DNA from: Pseudarthrobacter oxydans
GTDB taxonomy: Bacteria > Actinomycetota > Actinomycetes > Actinomycetales > Micrococcaceae
DNA length: 64,000 nt
Assembly: GCF_030812335.1 (NCBI RefSeq)
Contig: NZ_JAUSSN010000006.1
Span: forward strand, 62,001 to 126,000
Direction of reading: 5' to 3'
Part shown: positions 37,257-48,284 of the stretch, one piece after another
Layout: each line of letters starts with the position of its first letter
How positions within the stretch are numbered: position 1 is the first letter of the stretch
The notes under the pieces: model-generated
What the model was told of the DNA's origin: nothing
Database searches by the model: none
The model's input: the letters and a program-made list of their open reading frames with translations, nothing else
Program-made: the position numbers and the translations under genes

Positions 37257-38948
37257 CTAGTGCTTGAAGTTCAGCACGGTCACGGTGCCGGCCGTCAGCT
37301 TGAACGTCTGCGTCTGTGAACCGTAGGCGAAACCCTCAACCGTGGCACGGTCCGGGAGCGGAATCGGTTCGGACTTGGCGCCGTCGATCACCGTGCTGTC
37401 CTCGGCCCCGTAGCTGGGCCCGGTCATTTGGGTCATGGTTCCGGTCAGTGCCCGCGCGGGCAGCTGGACCGTGACATCGGTCTGGGCCGCCTTCTCGGGG
37501 TCGTTCTCGTTGACCAGGACAACGGTTGTGCTGCCGTCGGCGTTCTGCAGGGCGTAGCTGAACATCAAGCCACCGCCCTTCGAGTCGAGCTTCAGGAACT
37601 TGCCGGCCTCCAGCTCGGCGACCATGGAGATGCCGAAGAAGTTGGCACGGCCGGAGACCTCGCCGTTCGGTTTGAGGTAGGGGCCGCCGGTGCAGACGGC
37701 GGACATGGGGGGACCACCCTTGCAGGTCAGCATCGAGCTGTGGAAGCCGATCCGGGTAATACCCAGCTGCGCGGCGTTCAGCGCGTAGTCCGTGGTCCAG
37801 AGAGCCGAGGCATGAGTGCGGGATGTCTCATTCGACCCCGGGCAGGCCGCGATCCCCGTCTCCGGAAGCCAGGTTTCCAGGCCCGCGTCCTTGCCGACCT
37901 TCAGCGCCGCCTGCTGGTAATCCGCGGCCCGGTCATGCATCAGCCGGCTCATCAGGTTCGCCAGGGTCGGAGAGGCCTTGGGGTCCACCGTTCCGTCGCA
38001 GCTGTAGAGCGGGTAGTTGTGGAAGGTCAGGATCTTCTTTTGCGGGATGTCGGCGTCGATGAACGGCTGCCACCATTTCTGGTCGTAGGCGCCCGGGCCC
38101 GAGATGGGCACGTTCGGGGCCACGGCGTTGATCGCGGCCGCGTACGCCTTGAGCTCCGTGACGTACTTCTCAATGTTGTAGCCACCCGGGCGGACACCAT
38201 TGGATCCGAATCCGTTCGGTTCGTTGCCGACGGTGATGCTCAGCAGCCTGGGCCCGAAAATCTCGGTTGCGTGCTTGGCCATATCCGCGGCGCGGTTCGG
38301 GTCGTAGTGGCCCAGGTCCACGGTGAGGCTGACGGTCGCGTCCGCAGCCTCCAGCAGGGTGTTCAGCCGGGCGAGATCCGCCGGGCCCACAGCCCTGACC
38401 GGGTGTGCTGCGTCTCCGCGGTAGCTGGACGGGACCGCCTCGTTGCTTGAGGTCCAGAAGAAGCGGCGGTCCACCGCGTTGCCGCCGAACCGGAGCACCG
38501 GCTGGTCGGCCTCCTGCAGCAGTTTCACTGTCGACGCGTTGCTGCTGCTCAGGGCAGGATCGGCGAGGTCGGTGGCTTCGAGCGAGATTCCGACCAGGCC
38601 CTTGGTCAGCGAGGTGCCCACCGGATCCTGCGAAACCTTCACGTCGAGCGGTTCCACCGCTTCCAGGGGTGAACCGGCCGGCGGGCCCGGCTGCTTGTAG
38701 TACGTGACGGCCGGGGCTGGAGGCAATGCCGCCTCCGGCACGGCCGAGGTGGTCGCCGGGCCCGCGGCGGGGGCCGCCGAGTCTTCTGCAGCGCCCGGCC
38801 CGAGGAAAAACACCAGCGACGCGAGTACGGCAATGACCGCGAGCACCGAAATCACGACGGCGGGACGGAGGTTCCTGCGCCTTGCACCGGCCGCGTCCTC
38901 CGGTCTGTTGTCGGCGGTGTGTTCGGGTGAACGTTCAGTGGGTGGCAT
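37257..38948 (-). CDS. secreted GH79-like glycoside hydrolase (heparanase/beta-glucuronidase type)
   Basis: 563 residues. An N-terminal signal-anchor (LRPAVVISVLAVIAVLASLVFFLGPG) follows ~25 charged residues; then an Ala/Pro linker. The catalytic TIM barrel shows LRFGGNAVDRRFFW. The acid/base Glu is likely E243 in TVGNEPNGF (clan GH-A, at the end of strand 4), and the nucleophile candidate is E363 in LPETGIAAC. The C-terminal part is beta-rich (SGRANFFGISMVAELEAG, STTVVLVNENDP, TVEGFAYGSQTQTFKL), like the C-terminal sandwich of GH79 proteins. Substrate is probably a uronic-acid-containing polysaccharide (inference). A GGAGAAG ribosome site lies before ATG 38948. Confidence 0.75.
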   Translation of the reverse strand: MPPTERSPEHTADNRPEDAAGARRRNLRPAVVISVLAVIAVLASLVFFLGPGAAEDSAAPAAGPATTSAVPEAALPPAPAVTYYKQPGPPAGSPLEAVEPLDVKVSQDPVGTSLTKGLVGISLEATDLADPALSSSNASTVKLLQEADQPVLRFGGNAVDRRFFWTSSNEAVPSSYRGDAAHPVRAVGPADLARLNTLLEAADATVSLTVDLGHYDPNRAADMAKHATEIFGPRLLSITVGNEPNGFGSNGVRPGGYNIEKYVTELKAYAAAINAVAPNVPISGPGAYDQKWWQPFIDADIPQKKILTFHNYPLYSCDGTVDPKASPTLANLMSRLMHDRAADYQQAALKVGKDAGLETWLPETGIAACPGSNETSRTHASALWTTDYALNAAQLGITRIGFHSSMLTCKGGPPMSAVCTGGPYLKPNGEVSGRANFFGISMVAELEAGKFLKLDSKGGGLMFSYALQNADGSTTVVLVNENDPEKAAQTDVTVQLPARALTGTMTQMTGPSYGAEDSTVIDGAKSEPIPLPDRATVEGFAYGSQTQTFKLTAGTVTVLNFKH

Positions 38949-38998
38949 GTTAAAGACTTCTCCAGCTTCTGGGTGGGATCTCCCAACAGCCTAACGAA

Positions 38999-39033
38999 GT
39001 CCGCCGGTGCCGTTCGACGCGGGGCCGGCGGAC
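38999..39033. terminator. hairpin downstream of the MFS gene
   Basis: Arms GTCCGCCGG (38999-39007) and CCGGCGGAC (39025-39033) are perfect, with a 17-base loop, just past the stop of the minus-strand MFS gene. No clear U-tract. Confidence 0.4.
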
Positions 39034-39050
39034 GGGCATCCCCGGGCGGG

Positions 39051-40301
39051 TCAGGCGCCGCGGCGGGCCGCCGGCCGGGGGAAGGTCTCCCGGGCCAGCA
39101 GCCAGCCCGCGGCAGCCGCCACCAGGACGCCGCCGGTGACGCCGAAGGCCCAGCCGTAGCCCAGCCGGTCCGCGAGGAGCCCGGCAAGGACCGGTCCGAT
39201 GATCGCCCCGCTGTCCGCGGTCATCTGGAAGATGGCCAGGACCCGGCCGCCGGAGCGCTCGTTGCCGATCACATCGGCCATGGCTGCCTGCTGCGCGGGA
39301 CCGAGCAGGCCTGAACCGATGCCGGCGACAGCGGTCGCCACAAGGAACCAGAGCAACTCGTGCGTGAAGCCGATGGCTGCCGTTGCCGTTCCGGTGACCA
39401 GCAGTCCGGAGACCATCATGGGTTTCCGGCCCAGGCTGTCCGCGAGTTTGCCGGAGAATGTCAGCGCCACAGCGTTGGCCGCGGCGAACATGGCCAGCGC
39501 CCAGCCCGCCGATTCCGGTCCCGCGTTCAGGGCGGCGACGGCGAAGAGCGGTACCGTGGCCATCCGCACTCCGAAGGTCGCCCAGCCGTTGGCGAAGCTG
39601 GAGAACAGCCCTGCCCGGTACGCGCTGTCCCGCAGTGCCTCGCGCAGCTCCATCGCCGGCGCCGTGCTCCCGTCCGGGCGGGAGGCCGCCGGCACGTGGC
39701 TCAGCTGGGTCTGCACCACAAGTGCCGCCAGGACGAGGGCGGCCGCGTAGACGAGGAACGGCACCCGCAGGCCGAAGCCGGCCAGCAGCCCGCCCACGAC
39801 CGGCCCGCACACATTGCCGATGAGGAACGCCGAGGCGTAGGCGCCGGAGACCCGTCCGCGGCTCTCCGGGGGGGCCAGCCGGACCACCAGGGCCATCGAC
39901 GCCACCGTGAACATCACCGAGCCGGCCCCGCCGAGACCGCGGAAGATCAGCAGTTGCCAGTAGTCCTGGGCGAAGGCACACGCCGCCGTCGACGCCGCAA
40001 CAATCAACAGCCCGGCCACGTAGACCGGCCGTTCCCCGAGCCGCACAATCAGCGCGCCTCCCGCGGGGGCGAACACGAGCCGCATGAACGCGAAGATGCT
40101 CACGATCACGGCGGCCGCCGTCGCGCCGACGTCGAAAGTGGTGGCGAATTGGGGGAGGACCGGTGCCACGAGACCGAAGCCGAGGGCGATGAGGAAGGCA
40201 GCCACCAACATCACCTTGATGTCCCGGGGCAGCACCGGCTTGCCGTGGGTCCGGGTACCGCCCTGCGGCGGGGATCCCGCGGGGCGGGGGGTCTTACTCA
40301 T
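39051..40301 (-). CDS. MFS multidrug-type transporter
   Basis: 416 residues from ATG 40301 (MSKTPRPAG). The frame continues to 40388 but that portion is not a natural N-terminus. Twelve hydrophobic segments with the DHA1 pattern: DIKVMLVAAFLIALGFGLVAPVLPQFATTFDV, LVFAPAGGALIVRLGERPVYVAGL (loop 2-3), GLGGAGSVMFTVASMALVVRLAP and GRVSGAYASAFLIGNVCGPVVGGLLA, which resembles the antiporter motif C region. The second half repeats FSGKLADSLGRKPMMVSG. A proton-driven drug or metabolite exporter is expected; the substrate is unknown. It is divergent from amtB across a 246-nt gap. Confidence 0.83.
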   Translation of the reverse strand: MSKTPRPAGSPPQGGTRTHGKPVLPRDIKVMLVAAFLIALGFGLVAPVLPQFATTFDVGATAAAVIVSIFAFMRLVFAPAGGALIVRLGERPVYVAGLLIVAASTAACAFAQDYWQLLIFRGLGGAGSVMFTVASMALVVRLAPPESRGRVSGAYASAFLIGNVCGPVVGGLLAGFGLRVPFLVYAAALVLAALVVQTQLSHVPAASRPDGSTAPAMELREALRDSAYRAGLFSSFANGWATFGVRMATVPLFAVAALNAGPESAGWALAMFAAANAVALTFSGKLADSLGRKPMMVSGLLVTGTATAAIGFTHELLWFLVATAVAGIGSGLLGPAQQAAMADVIGNERSGGRVLAIFQMTADSGAIIGPVLAGLLADRLGYGWAFGVTGGVLVAAAAGWLLARETFPRPAARRGA

Positions 40302-40345
40302 GGCGGCGGCTTCCTGGTGATGCGGGCGATGCGGGAGGGGATATT

Positions 40346-40370
40346 GGAACGCGTGAAACATAACCGTAAC
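40346..40370. promoter_or_regulatory. candidate nitrogen-regulator (GlnR-type) box upstream of amtB
   Basis: GGAAC (40346-40350), GAAAC (40355-40359) and GTAAC (40366-40370) form a series; the last two have the six-base spacing of GlnR half-sites (GTnAC-n6-GAAAC in Streptomyces). They lie about 180 bp before amtB. The match is by eye and AmtR is an alternative regulator in relatives. Confidence 0.35.
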
Positions 40371-40547
40371 AAGAAGGATTTGCACCATTTACTTCCGGGA
40401 GGTTCTTGTAACAACCCGGCAATCTAAATCCTCCGCCGGCGAAACACGGCGACGACAAACTCTTCTTAGAACGCAAACCGCGTTGAGGCACGCGGAGAAC
40501 TCCGCAACATCTTTTAGATCGCATCTAAGCAAGGGAGGACGTGCACC

Positions 40548-41921
40548 ATGGAACTTACCGCAGGTCACGTATGGCTGATGGTGGCAGCAGCACTCGTGCT
40601 GTTCATGACACCAGGACTCGCATTTTTCTACGGCGGCATGACGCGCGCCAAGGCCGCACTGAACATGATGATGATGAGTTTCATCTCCATCGGCATGGTC
40701 GGTGTGGTCTGGGTGCTCTGGGGCGCTTCGATGAGCTCCGGCGAAGGCTTCATGCAGATGGTTGGAAACCCGTTCGCCACCTTCGGGCTGGAGGGCATCG
40801 ACACTCCTGACGGACTCATCAAGGTCGGCTACGCCGCCACGTTCGCCATCATTACCGTTGCCCTGATCAGCGGGGCGATCGCTGACCGCGCCAAGTTCGG
40901 CGCCTGGACGGTCTTCGTCCCGGTCTGGGTCACCCTGGTGTACTGCCCGCTGGCCTACATGGTCTGGGGCGGCGGGCTGTTCGGCCCGGAAGGCGCCATC
41001 GGCCAGGCCCTCGGCCCGGCGATCGACTTCGCCGGCGGCACGGTTGTCCACATCAACGCCGGTGTTGCCGCGCTGATCCTCGTCCTGATCATCGGCAACC
41101 GCAAGGGCTTCGGCAAGGACCCCAACCACCGCCCGCACAACATCCCGTTCGTTATGCTCGGTGCCGCGATCCTGTGGTTCGGCTGGTTCGGTTTCAACGG
41201 CGGCGCAGCAACAACGGCAGAACAGGGCGGCCTGATCTGGGTCAACACCCTGGCAGCCCCGGCCGCGGCAATGCTCGGCTGGCTCATCACGGAGCGTGTC
41301 CGCGACGGTCACCCGACCTCGCTCGGTGCCGCCTCCGGTGTCGTTGCCGGCCTCGTCGCCATCACCCCGGCCTGCGCCAACGTCAGCCCGATCGGCGCCC
41401 TGGGCCTCGGCCTGATCGCCGGTGCGGCTTCCGCCCTGGCCGTCGGCCTCAAGTTCCGCTGGGGCTTTGACGACTCGCTCGACGTCGTCGGTGTCCACCT
41501 CGTCTCGGGCATCATCGGCACCGTGGCACTGGGCTTCATCGCCCTCCCGGCCGACGGTGTTGGCGGCGGCCTGTTCTACGGCGGCGGCCTCACCCAGCTG
41601 TGGGCCCAGCTCGCGGCGGCCGGTATTGCCATCGCCTACTCCGCAGTGATGACGGCACTCATCGCCTTCGCCATCCACAAGACCATGGGCTTCCGGGTTT
41701 CCCAGGAGCAGGAAGTCGTGGGCGTGGACCTCAGCCTGCACGCCGAAACCGCCTACGAATTCGGCGTCGGCGGCCACGGTGGAAGCTTCACCCCGCTGCA
41801 CGAACTCATCACCGGCAAGGCCCAGGGCGACGCCGGGGCGGCCCCGGCCGCCGAGCCGGTGGACGCCACGTCCAACGGCAAGAAGACCGCAGCAGCAGGT
41901 AAGGAAAGTGTGGAGGCATGA
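40548..41921 (+). CDS. amtB: ammonium transporter
   Basis: 457 residues. Takes up ammonium as NH3/NH4+ through a trimeric membrane channel. Family blocks: TPGLAFFYGGMTRAKAALNMMMMSF, GAIADRAKFGAW, DFAGGTVVHINAGVAAL (pore His), GWFGFNGGAA and VVGVHLVSGIIGT (second pore His). Ten to eleven membrane segments, then a cytosolic tail of about 80 residues with a Gly-rich patch and KKTAAAGKE. A strong GGGAGG site precedes the ATG. The stop overlaps glnK as ATGA. PII protein GlnK is expected to block AmtB when nitrogen is plentiful. Confidence 0.96.
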   Translation: MELTAGHVWLMVAAALVLFMTPGLAFFYGGMTRAKAALNMMMMSFISIGMVGVVWVLWGASMSSGEGFMQMVGNPFATFGLEGIDTPDGLIKVGYAATFAIITVALISGAIADRAKFGAWTVFVPVWVTLVYCPLAYMVWGGGLFGPEGAIGQALGPAIDFAGGTVVHINAGVAALILVLIIGNRKGFGKDPNHRPHNIPFVMLGAAILWFGWFGFNGGAATTAEQGGLIWVNTLAAPAAAMLGWLITERVRDGHPTSLGAASGVVAGLVAITPACANVSPIGALGLGLIAGAASALAVGLKFRWGFDDSLDVVGVHLVSGIIGTVALGFIALPADGVGGGLFYGGGLTQLWAQLAAAGIAIAYSAVMTALIAFAIHKTMGFRVSQEQEVVGVDLSLHAETAYEFGVGGHGGSFTPLHELITGKAQGDAGAAPAAEPVDATSNGKKTAAAGKESVEA

Positions 41922-42256
41922 AACTGATCACAGCAATCGTCCGGCCCGAAAAGCTCGACACCATCCGCGAGGGCCTTGAGGCCTATGGGGTGCAGGGCCT
42001 CACCGTCAGCGCGGCCAGCGGCTACGGCCGGCAGCGGGGCTACACCGAGGTGTACCGCGGTGCCGAGTACAACGTGGACCTGCTGCCCAAAATCCGGGTA
42101 GAGGTCCTGGCCACCGACGAACAGGCGGACGACATCCTCGATGTCATCATCGCCAGCTCGAACACCGGCCGGGCCGGTGACGGCAAGGTCTGGACGATGG
42201 ATGTGTTCGAAGCGGTGCGGGTCCGCACCGGAGAACGCGGCTCGGCGGCTATTTAG
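41918..42256 (+). CDS. glnK: nitrogen regulatory protein P-II
   Basis: 112 residues. Trimeric sensor of 2-oxoglutarate/ATP/ADP, which controls AmtB. It shows the PII start MKLITAIVRPEKLDTIRE, the T-loop segment GYTEVYRGAEYNVDLLPK with Y51 (the modification site: adenylylated in actinobacteria) and the C-terminal GRAGDGKVWTMDVFEAVRVRTGERG. The ATG overlaps the amtB TGA. A strong terminator follows, so the two genes form a unit. Confidence 0.96.
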   Translation: MKLITAIVRPEKLDTIREGLEAYGVQGLTVSAASGYGRQRGYTEVYRGAEYNVDLLPKIRVEVLATDEQADDILDVIIASSNTGRAGDGKVWTMDVFEAVRVRTGERGSAAI

Positions 42257-42274
42257 CCAGCCTCAGTCAACAAG

Positions 42275-42312
42275 GCGGGCCGGGAACCTGAAAAGGTACC
42301 CGGCCCGCTTTT
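42275..42312 (+). terminator. rho-independent terminator after amtB-glnK
   Basis: A 10-bp GC-rich stem (42275-42284 with 42299-42308) extended by ACC/GGT pairing inside, then TTTT (42309-42312). Classic form, immediately after glnK. zwf converges on it from the other side. Confidence 0.9.
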
Positions 42313-42346
42313 GTGCGTCTGACCGCACTAACGACGGCGACGCCGG

Positions 42347-43735
42347 TCAGGCCCGCCAGCCCTCCGGCCCGGCGCTCCCGGCGGCGTACTCCTCCAGCGG
42401 TGCGCTGTCCCGGGCCCAGGCCTTGAGGACGGGCTCCAGGATCCGCCAGCAGTCTTCCGCGGTGTCGGCGCGGACGGAGAGCAGGGGATCGCCGGTCAGG
42501 ACACCCTCCAGGACCTCCCCGTACGGCAGCAGTTCGGACGCGCTGAGCTCGGCCTCGAGGGTGGCGCGGTCCAGGCTGAGGACATCGCCGGGGCCGTTCA
42601 CATCGACGTCGAACTGCAGCGTGTCCGGGCCGAAGCCGATCCGCAGCTGGTTGGGGGAGTCCACCCCGGTGAAACCCCGGGGCAGGTGCGGTACCGGGCG
42701 GAAGGTCACCACGGCCTCCTTGCGCTTGACGCCCAGGGCCTTTCCGGAGCGCAGGATGAAGGGGACGCCCTGCCAGCGCCAGTTGTCGATCCGCACTTCC
42801 ACCTCGGCGAGCGTTTCGGTGCCCCGGGCCGGGTCGACGCCGTCTTCGCTGGCGTAGTCCGGAACCTTCCGGCCGTCGACCGATCCCGCCGTGTACCTGG
42901 CGCGCCGTGTGCTCCTGGCGTAGGGCGCCTTGATGCTGCTGGCCCGCAGCACCGTGGCCACGGCGTCGCGGAGGTCCCGCTCGTCCACCGAGGCCGGCGG
43001 TTCGAGCGCCATCAGGGCCATGATCTGCAGCAGGTGGCTCTGGATCATGTCGCGCAGCGCCCCGGCGCCGTCGTAGTAACGGGCGCGCCCCTCCAGCGCG
43101 AGGTCCTCGTCAAAGACAATCTCGACCTTTTCGATGTGCTCGCGGTTCCACACCGGTTCCAGGAAGGTGTTGGCGAAGCGCAGCCCCAGGATGTTCAGCA
43201 CCGTCGCCTTGCCCAGGAAATGGTCCACCCGGTGGATGTGGTCCTCCGGGACCAGGGCCGACAGGGTTTCATTCAGGTGCCGGGCGGACTCCTCGCTGGA
43301 ACCGAACGGTTTCTCCATGACCAGCCGGGTCCCGGCCGGCACCTGTCCGGGGGCCAGCGCCTCGCAGGCCAGCTGGCTGACGCGCGGCGGCAGCGCGAAG
43401 TAGATGGCCACGGGCCCCTCCAGCCCGGCCAGCAGTCCGGCCAGCTGCCCGTCGGCCGTGACGTCGAGCTGGTGGTACGCGGTGGTGTCGCGGATCCGTT
43501 TCAGCTCCCGCCGGCCGTAGGCCTCGGCCTGGGAGTTGGCGTCGGCGAACGACTCCTCGATGCGCTCCAGCCACTGCCCGGGGGTCCAGGCGTCGGAGCC
43601 GGCGCCCACCAGGGTCAGGCCGTCGGCGCGCCCCCGGGACACGAGCCGGGCCAGGCCCGGCAGCAGCAGCCTGCCGGTGAGGTCGCCCGAGGCGCCGAGG
43701 ATGAGCAGGGTTTTTACGGTTGTTTGGCTGGTCAC
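42347..43735 (-). CDS. zwf: glucose-6-phosphate 1-dehydrogenase
   Basis: 462 residues. It oxidises glucose-6-phosphate to 6-phosphogluconolactone with NADP or NAD in the pentose-phosphate pathway. The nucleotide loop is LLILGASGDLTGRLLLPGL, followed by VAIYFALPPR and VMEKPFG. The active-site segment is RVDHFLGKATVLN, in which the usual Tyr of DHYLGK is Phe. Later blocks: NREHIEKVEIVFDE, YYDGAGALRDMIQSHLLQI. Actinobacteria commonly carry more than one paralogue, and no opcA or pgl is nearby, so this is perhaps not the main copy (inference). Confidence 0.93.
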   Translation of the reverse strand: MTSQTTVKTLLILGASGDLTGRLLLPGLARLVSRGRADGLTLVGAGSDAWTPGQWLERIEESFADANSQAEAYGRRELKRIRDTTAYHQLDVTADGQLAGLLAGLEGPVAIYFALPPRVSQLACEALAPGQVPAGTRLVMEKPFGSSEESARHLNETLSALVPEDHIHRVDHFLGKATVLNILGLRFANTFLEPVWNREHIEKVEIVFDEDLALEGRARYYDGAGALRDMIQSHLLQIMALMALEPPASVDERDLRDAVATVLRASSIKAPYARSTRRARYTAGSVDGRKVPDYASEDGVDPARGTETLAEVEVRIDNWRWQGVPFILRSGKALGVKRKEAVVTFRPVPHLPRGFTGVDSPNQLRIGFGPDTLQFDVDVNGPGDVLSLDRATLEAELSASELLPYGEVLEGVLTGDPLLSVRADTAEDCWRILEPVLKAWARDSAPLEEYAAGSAGPEGWRA

Positions 43736-43753
43736 CTACGTCAGCATGCCATC

Positions 43754-43781
43754 TTGAAGGCGTGTCTTGGTACCCTAGATA
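43754..43781 (+). promoter_or_regulatory. candidate ffh promoter
   Basis: TTGAAG (43754-43759), 16 bases, then TAGATA (43776-43781) resemble a vegetative promoter 106 nt before the ffh GTG/ATG region. Sits between divergent zwf and ffh. Confidence 0.45.
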
Positions 43782-43887
43782 GTCGAGTCCCGTTGTCGAG
43801 GCAGTTCGTTCCGGCGAACATCAGTCGCGACGCTGGCGTGCCGGCCCGGCCGCCATCTGAAGATCCACTGAAAGAAGTGCACGGCGC

Positions 43888-45474
43888 GTGTTCAATTCAC
43901 TCTCTGACCGGTTGACAGCAACCTTCAAGAATCTCCGTGGCAAGGGTCGCCTGACCGAGGCGGACGTTGACGCCACGGTCCGCGAAATCCGGCGTGCCCT
44001 CCTGGATGCCGACGTTGCCGTGCCCGTGGTCCGCGAATTCACCGGCCGCGTGCGCGAACGTGCCCTCGGCGCCGAGGTCTCGGCCGCCCTGAACCCCGGC
44101 CAGCAGATCGTGAAGATCGTCAACGAGGAGCTCGTCGAGATCCTCGGCGGCGAGACGCGCCGGATCCGCCTCGCGAAGACCGGGCCCACCATCATCATGC
44201 TCGCCGGGCTCCAGGGCGCCGGCAAGACCACCCTGGCCGGCAAGCTGGCCAAGCACCTCAAGGCGCAGGGCCACAGCCCCCTGCTCGTGGCCTGCGACCT
44301 GCAGCGCCCCAATGCCGTGACCCAGCTCCAGGTCGTCGGCAAGCGCGCCGGCGTTCCCGTCTTCGCCCCGCACCCGGGTGCCACCTCCACCGAACTGGAC
44401 CACCCGGCCGGCGACCCGGTCTCGGTCGCCCGCGCCGGCGTCGAGGAAGCCCGCCGCACGCTGCACGACGTCGTGATCGTTGACACCGCCGGCCGGACCG
44501 GCGTGGACGCCGACATGATGGAACAGGCGCGCCAGATCCGCCGCGCCATCGTTCCGAACGAAGTGCTGTTCGTGGTCGACGCCATGATCGGCCAGGACGC
44601 CGTCACCACGGCCATGGCCTTCGACGAGGGCGTCAACTTCACCGGCATCGCGCTCTCCAAGCTCGACGGCGACATGCGCGGCGGTGCCGCGCTGTCCGTC
44701 GCCTCGGTCACCGGCAAGCCCGTGATGTTCGCGTCCACCGGCGAAGGCCTGGACGACTTCGAGCTCTTCCACCCCGACCGGATGGCCTCACGCATCCTCG
44801 ACCTCGGTGACGTGCTCACCCTGATCGAGCAGGCGGAGAAGTCCTGGGACAAAGACGAAGCCGCCCGGATGGCGCAGAAGTTCGCCGACCAGGAAGACTT
44901 CACGCTCGACGACTTCCTCGCCCAGATGCAGCAGATCCGCAACATGGGATCCATGAAGAAGATGCTCATGATGATGCCCGGAGCACAGAACATCCGGCAG
45001 CAGCTCGAGCAGTTCGACGAGCGTGAGATCGACCGCGTCGAGGCGATCGTCCGGTCCATGACCCCGCATGAGCGCGTGGCCCCGAAGATCATCAACGGTT
45101 CCCGCCGGGCCCGGATTGCCCGCGGCTCCGGTGTTCACGTCTCCGAGGTCAACGGCCTGCTGGAACGCTTCGCCCAGGCCCAGAAGATGATGAAGAAGAT
45201 GGCTGCCGGCGGCGGCATGCCCGGAATGCCGGGGATGCCCGGCATGGGCGGCGGCGGGGCCCGCAAGGGTGCCAAGAGCGCACCCAAGAAGAAGGCCCGC
45301 TCCGGCAACCCGGCCAAGGCCGCGCAGGAGCTCAAGGAGGCCCAGGCCCGTCGGGCCGAGGGCGCCAAGGCCCTCCCGACCGGTGCCGCGTTCGGCCAGC
45401 AGGGCGGGGACTTCGATCCCTCCCAGCTGAACCTGCCCAAGGGCTTCGACAAGTTCCTCGGCGGCGGCAAATAG
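43888..45474 (+). CDS. ffh: signal recognition particle protein Ffh
   Basis: 528 residues, full length. Binds signal peptides and 4.5S RNA, and targets ribosomes to FtsY. N domain MFNSLSDRLTATFKNLRGKGRLTEADVDATVREIRRALLDADV; GTPase with GLQGAGKTTLAGKLA (P-loop), DTAGRTGVD, SKLDGDMRGGAAL, TGEGLDDFELF. The M domain holds LAQMQQIRNMGSMKKMLMMMPG and the SRP RNA-binding stretch GSRRARIARGSGV. The tail contains repeats of GMPGMPGMPGMG. GTG start at 43888. The scRNA gene for 4.5S RNA is not visible in this window. A 7-bp hairpin (45496-45515) follows. Confidence 0.97.
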   Translation: MFNSLSDRLTATFKNLRGKGRLTEADVDATVREIRRALLDADVAVPVVREFTGRVRERALGAEVSAALNPGQQIVKIVNEELVEILGGETRRIRLAKTGPTIIMLAGLQGAGKTTLAGKLAKHLKAQGHSPLLVACDLQRPNAVTQLQVVGKRAGVPVFAPHPGATSTELDHPAGDPVSVARAGVEEARRTLHDVVIVDTAGRTGVDADMMEQARQIRRAIVPNEVLFVVDAMIGQDAVTTAMAFDEGVNFTGIALSKLDGDMRGGAALSVASVTGKPVMFASTGEGLDDFELFHPDRMASRILDLGDVLTLIEQAEKSWDKDEAARMAQKFADQEDFTLDDFLAQMQQIRNMGSMKKMLMMMPGAQNIRQQLEQFDEREIDRVEAIVRSMTPHERVAPKIINGSRRARIARGSGVHVSEVNGLLERFAQAQKMMKKMAAGGGMPGMPGMPGMGGGGARKGAKSAPKKKARSGNPAKAAQELKEAQARRAEGAKALPTGAAFGQQGGDFDPSQLNLPKGFDKFLGGGK

Positions 45475-45495
45475 GCCCTGACGGCCGAGATGCCG

Positions 45496-45515
45496 CCGGC
45501 CCATTGCCGGGCCGG
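45496..45515. terminator. small hairpin after ffh
   Basis: CCGGCCC (45496-45502), a six-base loop and GGGCCGG (45509-45515). No U-tract. It directly precedes the -10 box of the next gene. Confidence 0.35.
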
Positions 45516-45520
45516 TGTCA

Positions 45521-45526
45521 TAGGGT
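45521..45526 (+). promoter_or_regulatory. -10 element of a probable leaderless hydrolase promoter
   Basis: TAGGGT lies six bases before ATG 45533, a spacing that predicts a leaderless transcript. Confidence 0.45.
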
Positions 45527-45532
45527 TAGACC

Positions 45533-48200
<2,668 letters not shown>

Positions 48201-48271
48201 GTCGTAGACGAAGCTACCACAGGCCGTCCGGACGGCCGCCGCGTATGACGGCGCCCGGCCAGGCCGAGGTT

Positions 48272-48277
48272 TAGGCT
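48272..48277 (+). promoter_or_regulatory. -10 element of a probable leaderless amidohydrolase promoter
   Basis: TAGGCT stands seven bases before ATG 48285, with no ribosome site in between. This is the clearest leaderless arrangement in the window. Confidence 0.55.
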
Positions 48278-48284
48278 TGAAGCC

